DNA from: DAOTWP01 sp034435675
GTDB lineage: Bacteria > Chloroflexota > Anaerolineae > Aggregatilineales > Phototrophicaceae
Direction of reading: 5' to 3'
DNA: 45,792 bases
NCBI GenBank assembly: GCA_034435675.1
Contig: DAOTWP010000363.1
Span: 1-45,792 of the forward strand
Part shown: one piece after another, positions 32,750-41,532 of the stretch
Position numbering within the stretch: the stretch's first letter is position 1
How the letters are laid out: each line of letters starts with the position of its first letter
Made by a program: the position numbers and the translations under genes
The notes under the pieces: generated by a model
The model's database searches: none
What the model was told of the DNA's origin: nothing
Seen by the model: only the letters and a program-made list of their open reading frames with translations

Positions 32750-34828
32750 ATGCCTCCTACAAAACTGCTGCCAACGGGCATCGCGAGGCTGGATGCCGCA
32801 CTGGGTGGCGGTATCCCTGTGTTTTCCTTCAATGTGATTGCGGGGCAACCCGGCGCGGGCAAAACTATCTTCGCGCAGCAGATGTTGTTCAACCTGATGC
32901 GCCAGCAGCAGGACAGCATCGCGCTATATATGACCACGCTTTCCGAGCCACTAACTAAAGTGGTGCGCTACATGCAGCAGTTTGCGTTCTTCGATGCGGA
33001 GGTGTTCGGCACCCGCGCCCTGTATCATGACATCAATAACGTCGTGCGCGATTACCCGCTGCCAGACACGCTCACCTATATCATGGAGCAGGTTGCTCAA
33101 CATCAGCCAGAACTGTTGATTATCGACTCGTTCCGGGCAATTAGCGACCTGACTCTCGATCAAGGGGCGTTTCGCCGCTTCTGCCACGATCTTTCGGTGC
33201 GGCTGTCCAACGCGCGAACAACCACCTTTCTTGTAGGCGAATACGAACCGGATGACATCGCACGCCGAATCGAATTTGCCATTGCGGATGCCATCTTTCT
33301 ACTTTCGATCAGCGAAACACTGCCCGGCAGACCGCGCACACTGGGTATTCCCAAAGTGCGCGGGCAGCAGGCTCCACGCGCACAACTCACCTTCACGATA
33401 CAGGAAAACGGCATTCAGGTATATGCCCCTGAACAAATCCTGCCACAAATCATGCCAAACCCGCACGCGGCGGAGCAGGTGCTGCCGGGAGTGGACGGGC
33501 TGGACACTATGCTGCATACGGGCATCCCTGCGGGGCACACGGTGCTGCTGTCGGGCGTGTCGGGCAGCGGCAAAACCACGCTTGGACAGCAATTTCTCGC
33601 TGCCGGCTTGTGTGCTGGACAGCGCGCCCTATATATCGCGTTTGCGGAGGCGCCACAGCCAGAAACCCCAGCGCCGCAGCACAAAAAACAGGGGGAACTG
33701 CTGTGTCTGTATCTGCCTAACCACGCGGCTGCTGCCGAAGCACACGCTGAAACCATTCTTAACACAGCTATCGAGTTGATGCCGGAGCGCATCGTCGTTG
33801 ACGGTTTCGCGGAATTCAGCCGCTACCTGCCGGCTTCTTTCCTGCGCGACATCCCGGCAATCCTCATCGAAATGACTCAGCGCTTGCGGGCAGTCACGCT
33901 CCTGATCGTGGATATACCAACGCCAGAACTGGAAGCGCTCGCCGATGGACACCTGACGCTGATGCAGGAAATGGAACATCAGAATCGCCGCAAACGGTAT
34001 CTCGAAATCCTGAAAATGCGCGGTGTAGATCATGTGCGCGGGCGTTTCCGCATGGAGATGGACAAGGCTGGCGTGCATGTGCTGCACACAGCAGTGCCGC
34101 AAACGCCGGGAGACAAAACTTACGCACCGCTGACATTTGAGCCAGTCCGGGGCATCATCAACGGAGACGTGCATTACAGTTCTACATGGCTGGTGCAGGG
34201 CAATGCTAGTGTGGGCAAAACCACGCTGGCCTACCAGTTTGCCGCTGAGGGTCTGCAACGCAAGGAAGCAGTTCTGTTTGTGTCGGCAGATGTTCCGGCT
34301 TTCCAGATGCAGCAGACGATGATGCACTTCGGTTTCCTGCCCGCGCCTTATCTTGAGGACAAATCATTTGTCCTGCTCGATACGTTCGGCACGCGGGCAG
34401 ACAGCCTACCGCCGGATGACCCCGAAGCCCTGCTTTTTCATCTCAATGAACATGTGCGCCAGATGCCACGACCGCTGCGCGTCATTTTTGATTCGCTCAC
34501 GCCGCTGACACTGAACAGTACACCGGGGGCTTTTCTGGCGCTGGTACAGGCCAAAAACCGCTTACTGCGCCAACCGGGGGTAAGCATCTTCGATACGATG
34601 CTGCGCCGTGTACTCCCTGAAGATACCACCAACAGCCTGCTGAATGCGTTTGATGTTGTGCTTGACCTGTATACGCCGGACTGGGGCGACATGAGCCAGC
34701 CACAGCGGACAGGGCGGCGGGTGCTGCAAGTGCTGAAAGCGCGTGGCGCTTATCTGGACAGTCGTCCCTATCCCTATACGCTGTCCTCGATTGATGGCGT
34801 TCGCGTCCAGAAATCGTATTACGAGTGA
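32750..34828 (+). CDS. KaiC-like ATPase with three RecA domains
   Basis: 692 residues with three P-loops: GQPGAGKT (32-39), GVSGSGKT (269-276) and GNASVGKT (484-491). Matching Walker B strands are LLIIDSF, RIVVDGF and RVIFDSL. The first domain is clearly paralogous to domain 1 of the preceding protein: both share the G-L/R-D start, TTLSEP, IDSFxAI and a GEY...FAIAD motif. Domains 2 and 3 are more divergent, and the second lacks the LSEP segment. KaiC has two domains and RadA-like relatives one, so three is unusual. GAAAGG 9 nt before the ATG; 19 nt separate it from the upstream gene. Confidence 0.83.
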   Translation: MPPTKLLPTGIARLDAALGGGIPVFSFNVIAGQPGAGKTIFAQQMLFNLMRQQQDSIALYMTTLSEPLTKVVRYMQQFAFFDAEVFGTRALYHDINNVVRDYPLPDTLTYIMEQVAQHQPELLIIDSFRAISDLTLDQGAFRRFCHDLSVRLSNARTTTFLVGEYEPDDIARRIEFAIADAIFLLSISETLPGRPRTLGIPKVRGQQAPRAQLTFTIQENGIQVYAPEQILPQIMPNPHAAEQVLPGVDGLDTMLHTGIPAGHTVLLSGVSGSGKTTLGQQFLAAGLCAGQRALYIAFAEAPQPETPAPQHKKQGELLCLYLPNHAAAAEAHAETILNTAIELMPERIVVDGFAEFSRYLPASFLRDIPAILIEMTQRLRAVTLLIVDIPTPELEALADGHLTLMQEMEHQNRRKRYLEILKMRGVDHVRGRFRMEMDKAGVHVLHTAVPQTPGDKTYAPLTFEPVRGIINGDVHYSSTWLVQGNASVGKTTLAYQFAAEGLQRKEAVLFVSADVPAFQMQQTMMHFGFLPAPYLEDKSFVLLDTFGTRADSLPPDDPEALLFHLNEHVRQMPRPLRVIFDSLTPLTLNSTPGAFLALVQAKNRLLRQPGVSIFDTMLRRVLPEDTTNSLLNAFDVVLDLYTPDWGDMSQPQRTGRRVLQVLKARGAYLDSRPYPYTLSSIDGVRVQKSYYE

Positions 34829-34884
34829 TTCCATGTTATACCGGGCAGGCACAGCCTCTAATGCCTACCAGGAAAACCAACCAA

Positions 34885-36783
34885 ATGACTTCTGACCCAC
34901 GCTACGAACTGAGCAACTGCACCACTGAACCTATTGACCTGCCCGGCAGTATCCAGCCACACGGTATCCTGCTGGTAATCAGCCTGCCACACCTGACAAT
35001 CACACACCTGAGTGCAAATCTGGTGGCACTGGCTGGAATCCCGGCGGATGCGCTGATCGGCAGCAGCAGCATTGAGTTAATCGGAATTGAAGCTGCACAC
35101 AATCTGGCGCAGGCGCTGCGTTCGGATGCAGCGCGCGCACTCAATCCGGCACGGATCAGCCTGCCCAACGGCAAACCCTTCGACCTGACCTGGCATCGAC
35201 TGAACGCCAGTCAGGTTATTGTGGAGCTGGAACCACTGGGCGAAGACCTGCCCGCAAACCTGCATTATCAGTTGAACATCGCTATCGGGCGCATGCGCGC
35301 CGCCGAAACACTGGACGCCCTGTGCCGGACGGCGGCAGAAGCGATGCGCGACCTGAACGGCTTTGACCGCGTGATGGTCTACCGCTTCGATTCTGAATGG
35401 CATGGAGAGGTGCTTGCCGAAGCGCGAGACGAAAGTACCGCACCGTTTCTAGGGCTGCGTTTTCCGGCGACAGATATTCCCGCACAGGCGCGCGCGCTCT
35501 ATCTGCGCAATACGCTGCGCCTCATCCCGGACGTGAATTACCAGCCAGTCGCACTGCTGCCCGCACAGTCTGCTGTCAACCTCGGAGTGGCGGTTCTGCG
35601 CAGTGTTTCACCGGGGCATCTCGAATACCTGCGCAATATGGGCGTAACCGCAACAATGGTCATTTCAATTCTGCAAAATGAACGTCTGTGGGGGCTAATT
35701 GCCTGCCATCACTTCAGCCCGCGTTTCTCTGCCGCCCCGCTGCGCGCCGCCTGCGAGCTGCTGGCACAGGGACTTGCTATCCAGATTAGCGCCAGGCAGG
35801 AGCGGCAGTACTATCAAAACAGCCTGAAAGCAACCGCCGTACATGCCGTGCTTGCCGACACACTCAACACAAATCCCGATTTGCGGGAAGCATTAACCGC
35901 GCAGGAAACGACCATTCTTGATCTGGTGAACGCACAGGGTGCAGCGCTGTATCTTGACAATATCTGCACGCTGCTGGGCGAGACACCACCCGCAGCGGAT
36001 GTCCAGCGCTTTGCGTTATGGTTGTCCGCCACACACCCCGCACCCATCTTCGCCACCGATTCACTTGCAGCGGTTTACCCGCCTGCTGAAAGCTGGCAAG
36101 CAACCGCCAGTGGCGTGCTGGCAGTGGCGCCCTCGCCAGGTTCACCGGACTATGTTTTCTGGTTCCGACCGGAACAGATTCAACAGGTGCGCTGGGGCGG
36201 GGATCCCCGGCAGCCTTACGAAGTTAGCATTCAGCCTGCAACGGGTGAAACGCGCCTCAGCCCGCGCAGGTCGTTTGCAGTCTGGCAAGAAACCGTGCGA
36301 CTAAAATCAACCCCCTGGGAAACGTGGGAAGAAAACGCAGCGCGCGACCTGCGGCTGACCCTGCTGGACGTGCGACGCCAGCAGACCGTCTCCCGCACAA
36401 TGGTTGGACAGATGCTGCACGACCTGCGCGCTGTTGGGCAGCTTTCCGAAGGCGCAGTCTTCCACACCGGCAAAGCGTTTGCCGCACGCATTGCGGCAAC
36501 CAGCCTGCAAGATTACCTGACAACCTTCGCCGCAGCAGGGCTGGGAAAATTGCGACTAAGAAGCAGCGATGATACACAGAAACGCTGGTCGTTCGAGGGA
36601 GAGAACCTGGTAGAACACCAGCGGCAGAGCCGCGTACCAGGCTGTTATTACACGCGCGGCTTTCTGTGCGGTGCAGTGGCACAAACACTCGGTAATCCAC
36701 AGGCGCGCGTCATTGGGGTGGAAACCGCCTGCCAGTCTATGGGCGACGAGCAGTGTGTCTTTATCATTCAGGTGCTGGATTGA
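34885..36783 (+). CDS. Bacteriophytochrome with V4R output domain
   Basis: 632 residues. PAS: C12 in ELSNCTTEPIDLPGSIQPHG is the expected biliverdin-attachment Cys. GAF: FPATDIP with D197, H245 in GHLEYLRNMGV and H276 in ACHHF, the chromophore-pocket residues. PHY: the tongue motif PRRSF (460-464) with a following Trp. There is no histidine kinase; residues about 500-632 form a V4R (4-vinyl reductase) domain with C587 in GCYYTRGFLCG and C616/C624 in CQSMGDEQCVF. The protein should be a red/far-red photoreceptor signalling through V4R. The start at 34885 (AGGA 11 nt upstream) gives the normal short N-terminus; a GTG at 34825 overlapping the previous stop is possible. It follows the three-domain ATPase closely. 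Confidence 0.88.
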   Translation: MTSDPRYELSNCTTEPIDLPGSIQPHGILLVISLPHLTITHLSANLVALAGIPADALIGSSSIELIGIEAAHNLAQALRSDAARALNPARISLPNGKPFDLTWHRLNASQVIVELEPLGEDLPANLHYQLNIAIGRMRAAETLDALCRTAAEAMRDLNGFDRVMVYRFDSEWHGEVLAEARDESTAPFLGLRFPATDIPAQARALYLRNTLRLIPDVNYQPVALLPAQSAVNLGVAVLRSVSPGHLEYLRNMGVTATMVISILQNERLWGLIACHHFSPRFSAAPLRAACELLAQGLAIQISARQERQYYQNSLKATAVHAVLADTLNTNPDLREALTAQETTILDLVNAQGAALYLDNICTLLGETPPAADVQRFALWLSATHPAPIFATDSLAAVYPPAESWQATASGVLAVAPSPGSPDYVFWFRPEQIQQVRWGGDPRQPYEVSIQPATGETRLSPRRSFAVWQETVRLKSTPWETWEENAARDLRLTLLDVRRQQTVSRTMVGQMLHDLRAVGQLSEGAVFHTGKAFAARIAATSLQDYLTTFAAAGLGKLRLRSSDDTQKRWSFEGENLVEHQRQSRVPGCYYTRGFLCGAVAQTLGNPQARVIGVETACQSMGDEQCVFIIQVLD

Positions 36784-36885
36784 TTAAAGAAAGTTTAGAC
36801 TTTGGCTGCAAGCGATAACAACAGCGACAATCATCCCCACAATGCATCATAAGCAGATTACAATAATCAAGAAGTGAATTGCCTT

Positions 36886-36966
36886 AGAACTTTCACCTCC
36901 TCAGCAACCTTTTGCCTGAACAAGGGGGTTAGACTCCTTGTCGGCAGGCTTATGAGCGAAAGTTCT
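36886..36966. repeat. Nested stem-loop between the phytochrome and histidine kinase genes
   Basis: AGAACTTTC (36886-36894) pairs perfectly with GAAAGTTCT (36958-36966). Inside, GCCTG (36914-36918) pairs with CAGGC (36945-36949), and ACAAGG (36920-36925) pairs with CCTTGT (36936-36941). The three nested helices suggest a structured RNA in the 217-nt gap. A CACCTCCTC stretch within it could pair with a Shine-Dalgarno sequence. I do not recognise a known riboswitch. Nothing else was found in 36784-37000. Confidence 0.55.
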
Positions 36967-37000
36967 GACCCTATGACAGCTACCATCGGAGACACCCTGC

Positions 37001-38518
37001 ATGGCAGAGACGGTTACTAACCGCATTGTCGTTCAATATCAGCATACACTGCGGCGTTACCTGACAATGCCCAACGCTGAGAACCTCAAACTGCTGACCC
37101 GGTTAAGCGAAACACTGCAAAATGCGGGTGTGGACCTGCGCAGCCTGCACGAGGAAGTCTTAAGCACGACCCAACCAGACCTGCCAACCTCGCAAGGCAA
37201 TCACGATCCGCTGCCAACCGACGAGCTGCGGCGTTTCCAGCAGGAACTGCTGGCACTGCGCCAGCAAAACCAGCAGCGCACATTTGAACTCGACGTTCTG
37301 TATGAAATCTCGCGGCTATTCAGCAACACGCTCGACTACGATGAGATCATTCATCTGATGCTGGCAAAAGTCCACCGCCTGCTGCCAGAAGCCATCTCCG
37401 CCGGGCTGCTCAAGCGTGACCCCGGTTTTGAACTGACAATTTGCGCCACAAGCGTGCTTTCACAGGACTTACAGGCACAGATTCGCCATCGCATGCTGCG
37501 CACCTATTCTCAGTTGGGCAAACACCCCATCGGCGAAGAAGAAGTCAGTACTGAATTCCAGCTTGTTGGCACACTGCCCAGCGCAAAAGCTGGCATTGAT
37601 GCCCTGCGTTCGGTCTTTCAGGTGCCGATCATACCAGACAAGCAACATGCTATCGTCGGGCTGCTGTTCATCGGCTCGGATCAAGAAAATGCCTTCACGG
37701 AAGACCTGATCCGCCTGTTCTATACTGTTGCGAATCAGGCAGCAGGCGCGATCTGGAGGCTGCACAGCCTGCTAGCGGAGCGCAAGCAAGCAGAACGGCA
37801 GGCAATGGAACTGGCGATGGAGCGCGAAAGATCGCACATATTGACCAGCTTCATTCGCGATGCGTCGCATGAATTTCGTACGCCGCTTGCGGTCATGAAA
37901 TCGGCACTCTATATGCTGGAAAACGTCAGTGACAATGCACACCTGGGGGATTATGTGCAGGAAATGAAGGCGCAGGTCAACCACATTCTGGGGCTGGTCA
38001 AGTCGCTGGTCACGATGTCACGTCTCGATGGCGAACCCACCCTGCGTATGCGCCCCCTTGATCTCAACGAGGTTTTTAGCTTTGCGAGCGCGATTGTTGA
38101 GTCGGAGATCATCAACAAGCAGCTAACGCTGGAAACGCTTCTATCAGATGTGCCTATTCTTGTTAACGGAGATTTTGACGAACTGCGAACGGCGCTGGAG
38201 AACATTCTGCACAATGCCGCCCGCTATTCTCTGCCCGGTGGAAAAATTACGCTGCGTACCTACCGCACCGCAGGACATGCTGTTGCCGAAATCCGCGATA
38301 CCGGCATCGGCATCAGTCCTGACCAGCTCCCCCATATTTTTGAACGCTTCCATCGGGTTGATGGCGCACACACCACCCGCGGATTCGGGCTGGGGCTGTC
38401 TATCGCCAGCAAGATTGTTGAACTGCACTGCGGTTGCATCGAGGCGGAAAGCATCCCCACCATTGGCAGCACCTTTTATGTCAAGTTGCCGCTCTATGAG
38501 CAAAAGGACTGCGCCTGA
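37001..38518 (+). CDS. GAF sensor histidine kinase with KaiA/RsbU-like N-terminus
   Basis: 505 residues, soluble. Residues about 9-52 (QYQHTLRRYLTMPNAENLKL, then LSETLQNAGVDLRSLHEEVL) match the helical pattern of the RsbU N-terminal/KaiA C-terminal superfamily. A coiled coil (about 65-92) leads into a GAF domain (about 95-255). A second coiled linker leads to HisKA with H290 in DASHEFRTPLAV, then HATPase_c: NILHNAARYSLPGG, DTGIGISPDQ and GFGLGLSIASKI. GGAG 9 nt before the ATG. No response regulator is in the window. Its N-terminus next to KaiC-like ATPases suggests that it may bind them. Confidence 0.88.
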   Translation: MAETVTNRIVVQYQHTLRRYLTMPNAENLKLLTRLSETLQNAGVDLRSLHEEVLSTTQPDLPTSQGNHDPLPTDELRRFQQELLALRQQNQQRTFELDVLYEISRLFSNTLDYDEIIHLMLAKVHRLLPEAISAGLLKRDPGFELTICATSVLSQDLQAQIRHRMLRTYSQLGKHPIGEEEVSTEFQLVGTLPSAKAGIDALRSVFQVPIIPDKQHAIVGLLFIGSDQENAFTEDLIRLFYTVANQAAGAIWRLHSLLAERKQAERQAMELAMERERSHILTSFIRDASHEFRTPLAVMKSALYMLENVSDNAHLGDYVQEMKAQVNHILGLVKSLVTMSRLDGEPTLRMRPLDLNEVFSFASAIVESEIINKQLTLETLLSDVPILVNGDFDELRTALENILHNAARYSLPGGKITLRTYRTAGHAVAEIRDTGIGISPDQLPHIFERFHRVDGAHTTRGFGLGLSIASKIVELHCGCIEAESIPTIGSTFYVKLPLYEQKDCA

Positions 38519-38644
38519 GCATGCCGCATTCACAAAGACTGGGCGCAGGCGGCGTGTGCGGATAAAGGGGAGAAGCTGGATCAGAAAATAATCCGAACAA
38601 CACGCTGGGTCGACATACGTGCTGGGGCGCTAATTCTCCCCAAC

Positions 38645-38712
38645 GGCGATGCCCGTTGTAGGGTGCGGATATACGGCGTTAACGCCGTATATCCGCCATT
38701 ACGCCGTAATCC
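38645..38712. repeat. Palindromic repeat between convergent genes
   Basis: A 32-nt perfect palindrome spans 38665-38696, centred on TTAA, with GCGGATATACGGCG as its left half. A second small inverted repeat (ATTACGCCGTAAT) follows directly. It separates the histidine kinase (plus) from thiQ (minus) and may act as a bidirectional terminator or be a REP-like repeat. Confidence 0.7.
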
Positions 38713-38776
38713 AATCATTTTCTGAAAGAACAATCCCCCCTTGTTCCGACAAGTGTTTGCTCATGAAGTGAACGTG

Positions 38777-39814
38777 CTACCATGAGCTTGCATCATCACG
38801 CAGCGCCACAACACGATCCTGCTTCGGCACTACAAACACCCTATCGCCCACCTGCGGGCAGTAACCAGATGCCGAGGGGTGCTTCAGCGTAAGGGTGATA
38901 TCCTCCAAAACGCTGATGTTCATCACATAATCGTCTCCCCGAAAGATCATTTCGGTGACACACCCCTGCAATGCCCCTGGTGTTTCGGTGTTCGTCAGTT
39001 GCAGCCCATCGGGATGAATCAGGAGCGCCTCAGCGCCAGTCGTAACAGCAAAAGCACCGAGCGCCGTTCGCGCCACAGATCCATCGCGGCTCAGCACTGG
39101 CAGGATATTGGTCAGCCCCAGAAAGCGGGCGACAAATGTCGTCCGCGGGGCGCGATAAAGTGCCTGGGGCGTATCCACCTGCGCGATACGCCCGGCGTGC
39201 ATCACGGCAATACGATCTGCGATCGCGAATGCCTCCTGCTGGTCATGCGTGACATAGATTGCGGTTAATCCGACCTGTTTGATAATTGCCCGCAGTTCAC
39301 TGACGAGATGGTCGCGCAGCGCCGCATCCAGCGCCCCCAGCGGTTCGTCCAGCATCAGCAAACGCGGTGCGGGCGCAAGCGAACGGGCAAGGGCAACACG
39401 CTGCTTTTCCCCGCCAGACAACGAGGCAACGTCGCGGCTTTCAAAACCGGACAGCCCGACCAGTGCCACCACTTCACGCACACGCGCCTGCTGCAAACCG
39501 TACGGCACACGCGCCATACGCAGCCCAAAGCGCACATTCTGCTCGACATTCATATGCGGGAACAGCGCGAAGTCCTGAAACATCAACCCAAATCCGCGCC
39601 GGTGTACAGGTGTCCGGAGTATTGATCTGCCATCAACCAGCACATCCCCGGTATCGGGCATTTGCAGCCCGGCAATCACCCGCAGCAGCGTGGTTTTGCC
39701 ACTGCCACTTGCTCCCAGCAAACAGACAATTTCGCCCTGCGCCACTGCCAGATCAACACCGTGGAGCACATCCTGACCTTCAAACGCAACACAGATTCCC
39801 CGCAGCGCCAGCAT
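38777..39814 (-). CDS. thiQ: Thiamine ABC transporter, ATP-binding protein
   Basis: 345 residues from the ATG at 39814. Walker A GASGSGKTT, Q-loop MFQDFALFPHM, signature LSGGEKQR, Walker B LLMLDEPLGALD and the switch His in YVTHDQQEA are all intact. It is longer than E. coli ThiQ (232) owing to a C-terminal regulatory beta domain of the sulfate/iron-importer type. The start codon overlaps the thiP stop by one base, so translation is coupled. The substrate assignment to thiamine rests on the TPP riboswitch and the ThiB-like binding protein of the operon. Confidence 0.85.
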   Translation of the reverse strand: MLALRGICVAFEGQDVLHGVDLAVAQGEIVCLLGASGSGKTTLLRVIAGLQMPDTGDVLVDGRSILRTPVHRRGFGLMFQDFALFPHMNVEQNVRFGLRMARVPYGLQQARVREVVALVGLSGFESRDVASLSGGEKQRVALARSLAPAPRLLMLDEPLGALDAALRDHLVSELRAIIKQVGLTAIYVTHDQQEAFAIADRIAVMHAGRIAQVDTPQALYRAPRTTFVARFLGLTNILPVLSRDGSVARTALGAFAVTTGAEALLIHPDGLQLTNTETPGALQGCVTEMIFRGDDYVMNISVLEDITLTLKHPSASGYCPQVGDRVFVVPKQDRVVALRDDASSW

Positions 39815-41532
39815 CAAAATTCCCCAATTCCAAACACCCGCACGCGCTCAATCAGCACAAAACTAACCGTACAAACCACCAGCAGCAGCACGCTCATCGC
39901 CAGCGCCTGCCCGTAATTTTCCGCCCCTGGTCGGCTTAGCAGGCGATAAATCGCCAGCGGCATGGTGGTCGCTTCCGGGCGGGCGACAAACATGGACGCG
40001 CCAAATTCACCCATGCTCACGGTAAATGCGAAAATCCCGCCGACGAACAAACCCCGACTGATGAGCGGAAGGTCAATCCAGTACCAGACCCGCACCGGAG
40101 AAGCGCCCAGCACGCTGGCAGCCTCCTGCACACTGGGCGGAATGCGTCGCAGTGCAGGAAGCACACTGCGCACCACAAAGGGCAGCGCCACCAGAATATG
40201 CGCCAGGACAACCAGTGCTGCCGAGGTGCGTAAATCCCAATCGCCAGCGATATTAAACCCCAGCGCGTTAAACACACGCCGTACACCATCAAAATCCATC
40301 GAGAGGATAAACCCGAATCCAAGCGTCACTGCGCTGGTTGCCAGCGGCAGCATGAACAGCGCATCAAGCCAGCGTCCGCGTCGCGAAAGTCTCCCGCCAA
40401 GCAGGTAGGCAGCGAGCAGTCCCAGCAGCAGCGCCACGATAGTCGTGGTCAGAGCAAATCGGAGTGAGTTCAGCATCGCTGCAATGGGAGTAACCAACAG
40501 AATACCGCTGCGTTCGTCACGAAACAGCGCCGCATAATGCGCACCGCTCAACTGCCCATCCGCCGTTGTCACGGAACGCAGCAGCAGTGCCAGCAGCGGC
40601 ACAAAGAGCAGTGCTGCCATCACCAACAGATTGCCCGCCACGAACAGTTTTTCCCGCAGCAGGCGCGGACGGCGTGTGACGGAATCTGCCCGCTGCACAC
40701 CTGTGGCGATGCGCTGCTGCAAACCAGTGTAGAACAGCAGCAGCAGCAGCAGCACACCGATTTGTACCAGTGAGAGCGCCGCCGCCATTGGCAGGTTAAA
40801 CAGCCCGGTTGCCTGCCGGAATATTTCAACCTCCAGTGTGGCAAAGCGCGGACCGCCCAGAATCAGCACGACGCCAAAACTGGTGAAACAGAAGATAAAG
40901 ACCAGCAGCGCCGCCGCCGTCAGCGCCGGGCGCAGCAGCGGCAGGGTCACAGACCACCACAGTTGCCAGCCATGTGCCCCCAGCGTGCGCGCTGCCTCCT
41001 CAATACGCGGGTTGAGATTTGCCCAGTACCCGCCGACCATACGCAGCACGATAGCGTAGTTGTAGAACACATGCACGATCAGAATCGCCGCCAACGTATT
41101 CTGTAACTGGATTGGCGGCGTTTGCAGCGCAAATAGCTGCATCAACACGCTGTTCAGCACCCCGCGCGGCGGCGGTCCAATCAGCGCCGCAAAGGCGACT
41201 GACACCACAACTGTCGGCAGGACAAACGGCAAAGTCGCCAGTGCCATCAACAGCGTTTTGCCAGGAAAGCGATACGTCGCAAAAACATATGCCGCAGGGA
41301 GTGCGCAGACAAGCGTCAGCAAGGTAGACAGCGCAGCCTGTGCCAGTGTGAAACCAAGAATGCGCCAGTAGTAACCCGATGTCGCGAGTTCGCGCAGGCT
41401 TTGCAGATTCAGACTGCCATCTGGCGCAAAACTCTCCTGCAAAATGCTGCCGAGTGGATAGAAAAAGAACAGAATCAGAAACAGGAATGGCGCGAAACGC
41501 AGTACACGCCACCCCCAACCGAATGTTGTCAT
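39814..41532 (-). CDS. thiP: Thiamine ABC transporter, fused permease
   Basis: 572 residues with about 12 membrane helices in two homologous halves. Each half ends with an EAA loop contacting the ATPase: EEAARTLGAHGWQLWWSVTL and QEAASVLGASPVRVWYWIDL. ThiP and the FbpB-type iron permeases share this fused build. The ATG at 41532 overlaps the thiB stop by 4 nt; a frame open 12 codons further was rejected. Confidence 0.87.
   Translation of the reverse strand: MTTFGWGWRVLRFAPFLFLILFFFYPLGSILQESFAPDGSLNLQSLRELATSGYYWRILGFTLAQAALSTLLTLVCALPAAYVFATYRFPGKTLLMALATLPFVLPTVVVSVAFAALIGPPPRGVLNSVLMQLFALQTPPIQLQNTLAAILIVHVFYNYAIVLRMVGGYWANLNPRIEEAARTLGAHGWQLWWSVTLPLLRPALTAAALLVFIFCFTSFGVVLILGGPRFATLEVEIFRQATGLFNLPMAAALSLVQIGVLLLLLLFYTGLQQRIATGVQRADSVTRRPRLLREKLFVAGNLLVMAALLFVPLLALLLRSVTTADGQLSGAHYAALFRDERSGILLVTPIAAMLNSLRFALTTTIVALLLGLLAAYLLGGRLSRRGRWLDALFMLPLATSAVTLGFGFILSMDFDGVRRVFNALGFNIAGDWDLRTSAALVVLAHILVALPFVVRSVLPALRRIPPSVQEAASVLGASPVRVWYWIDLPLISRGLFVGGIFAFTVSMGEFGASMFVARPEATTMPLAIYRLLSRPGAENYGQALAMSVLLLVVCTVSFVLIERVRVFGIGEF

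Noticed and set aside
36780..36900. A small minus-strand peptide gene behind AGGAGGTGA
   Set aside because: The Shine-Dalgarno-like sequence is followed only by very short frames interrupted by stops; the motif is better explained as part of the stem-loop.
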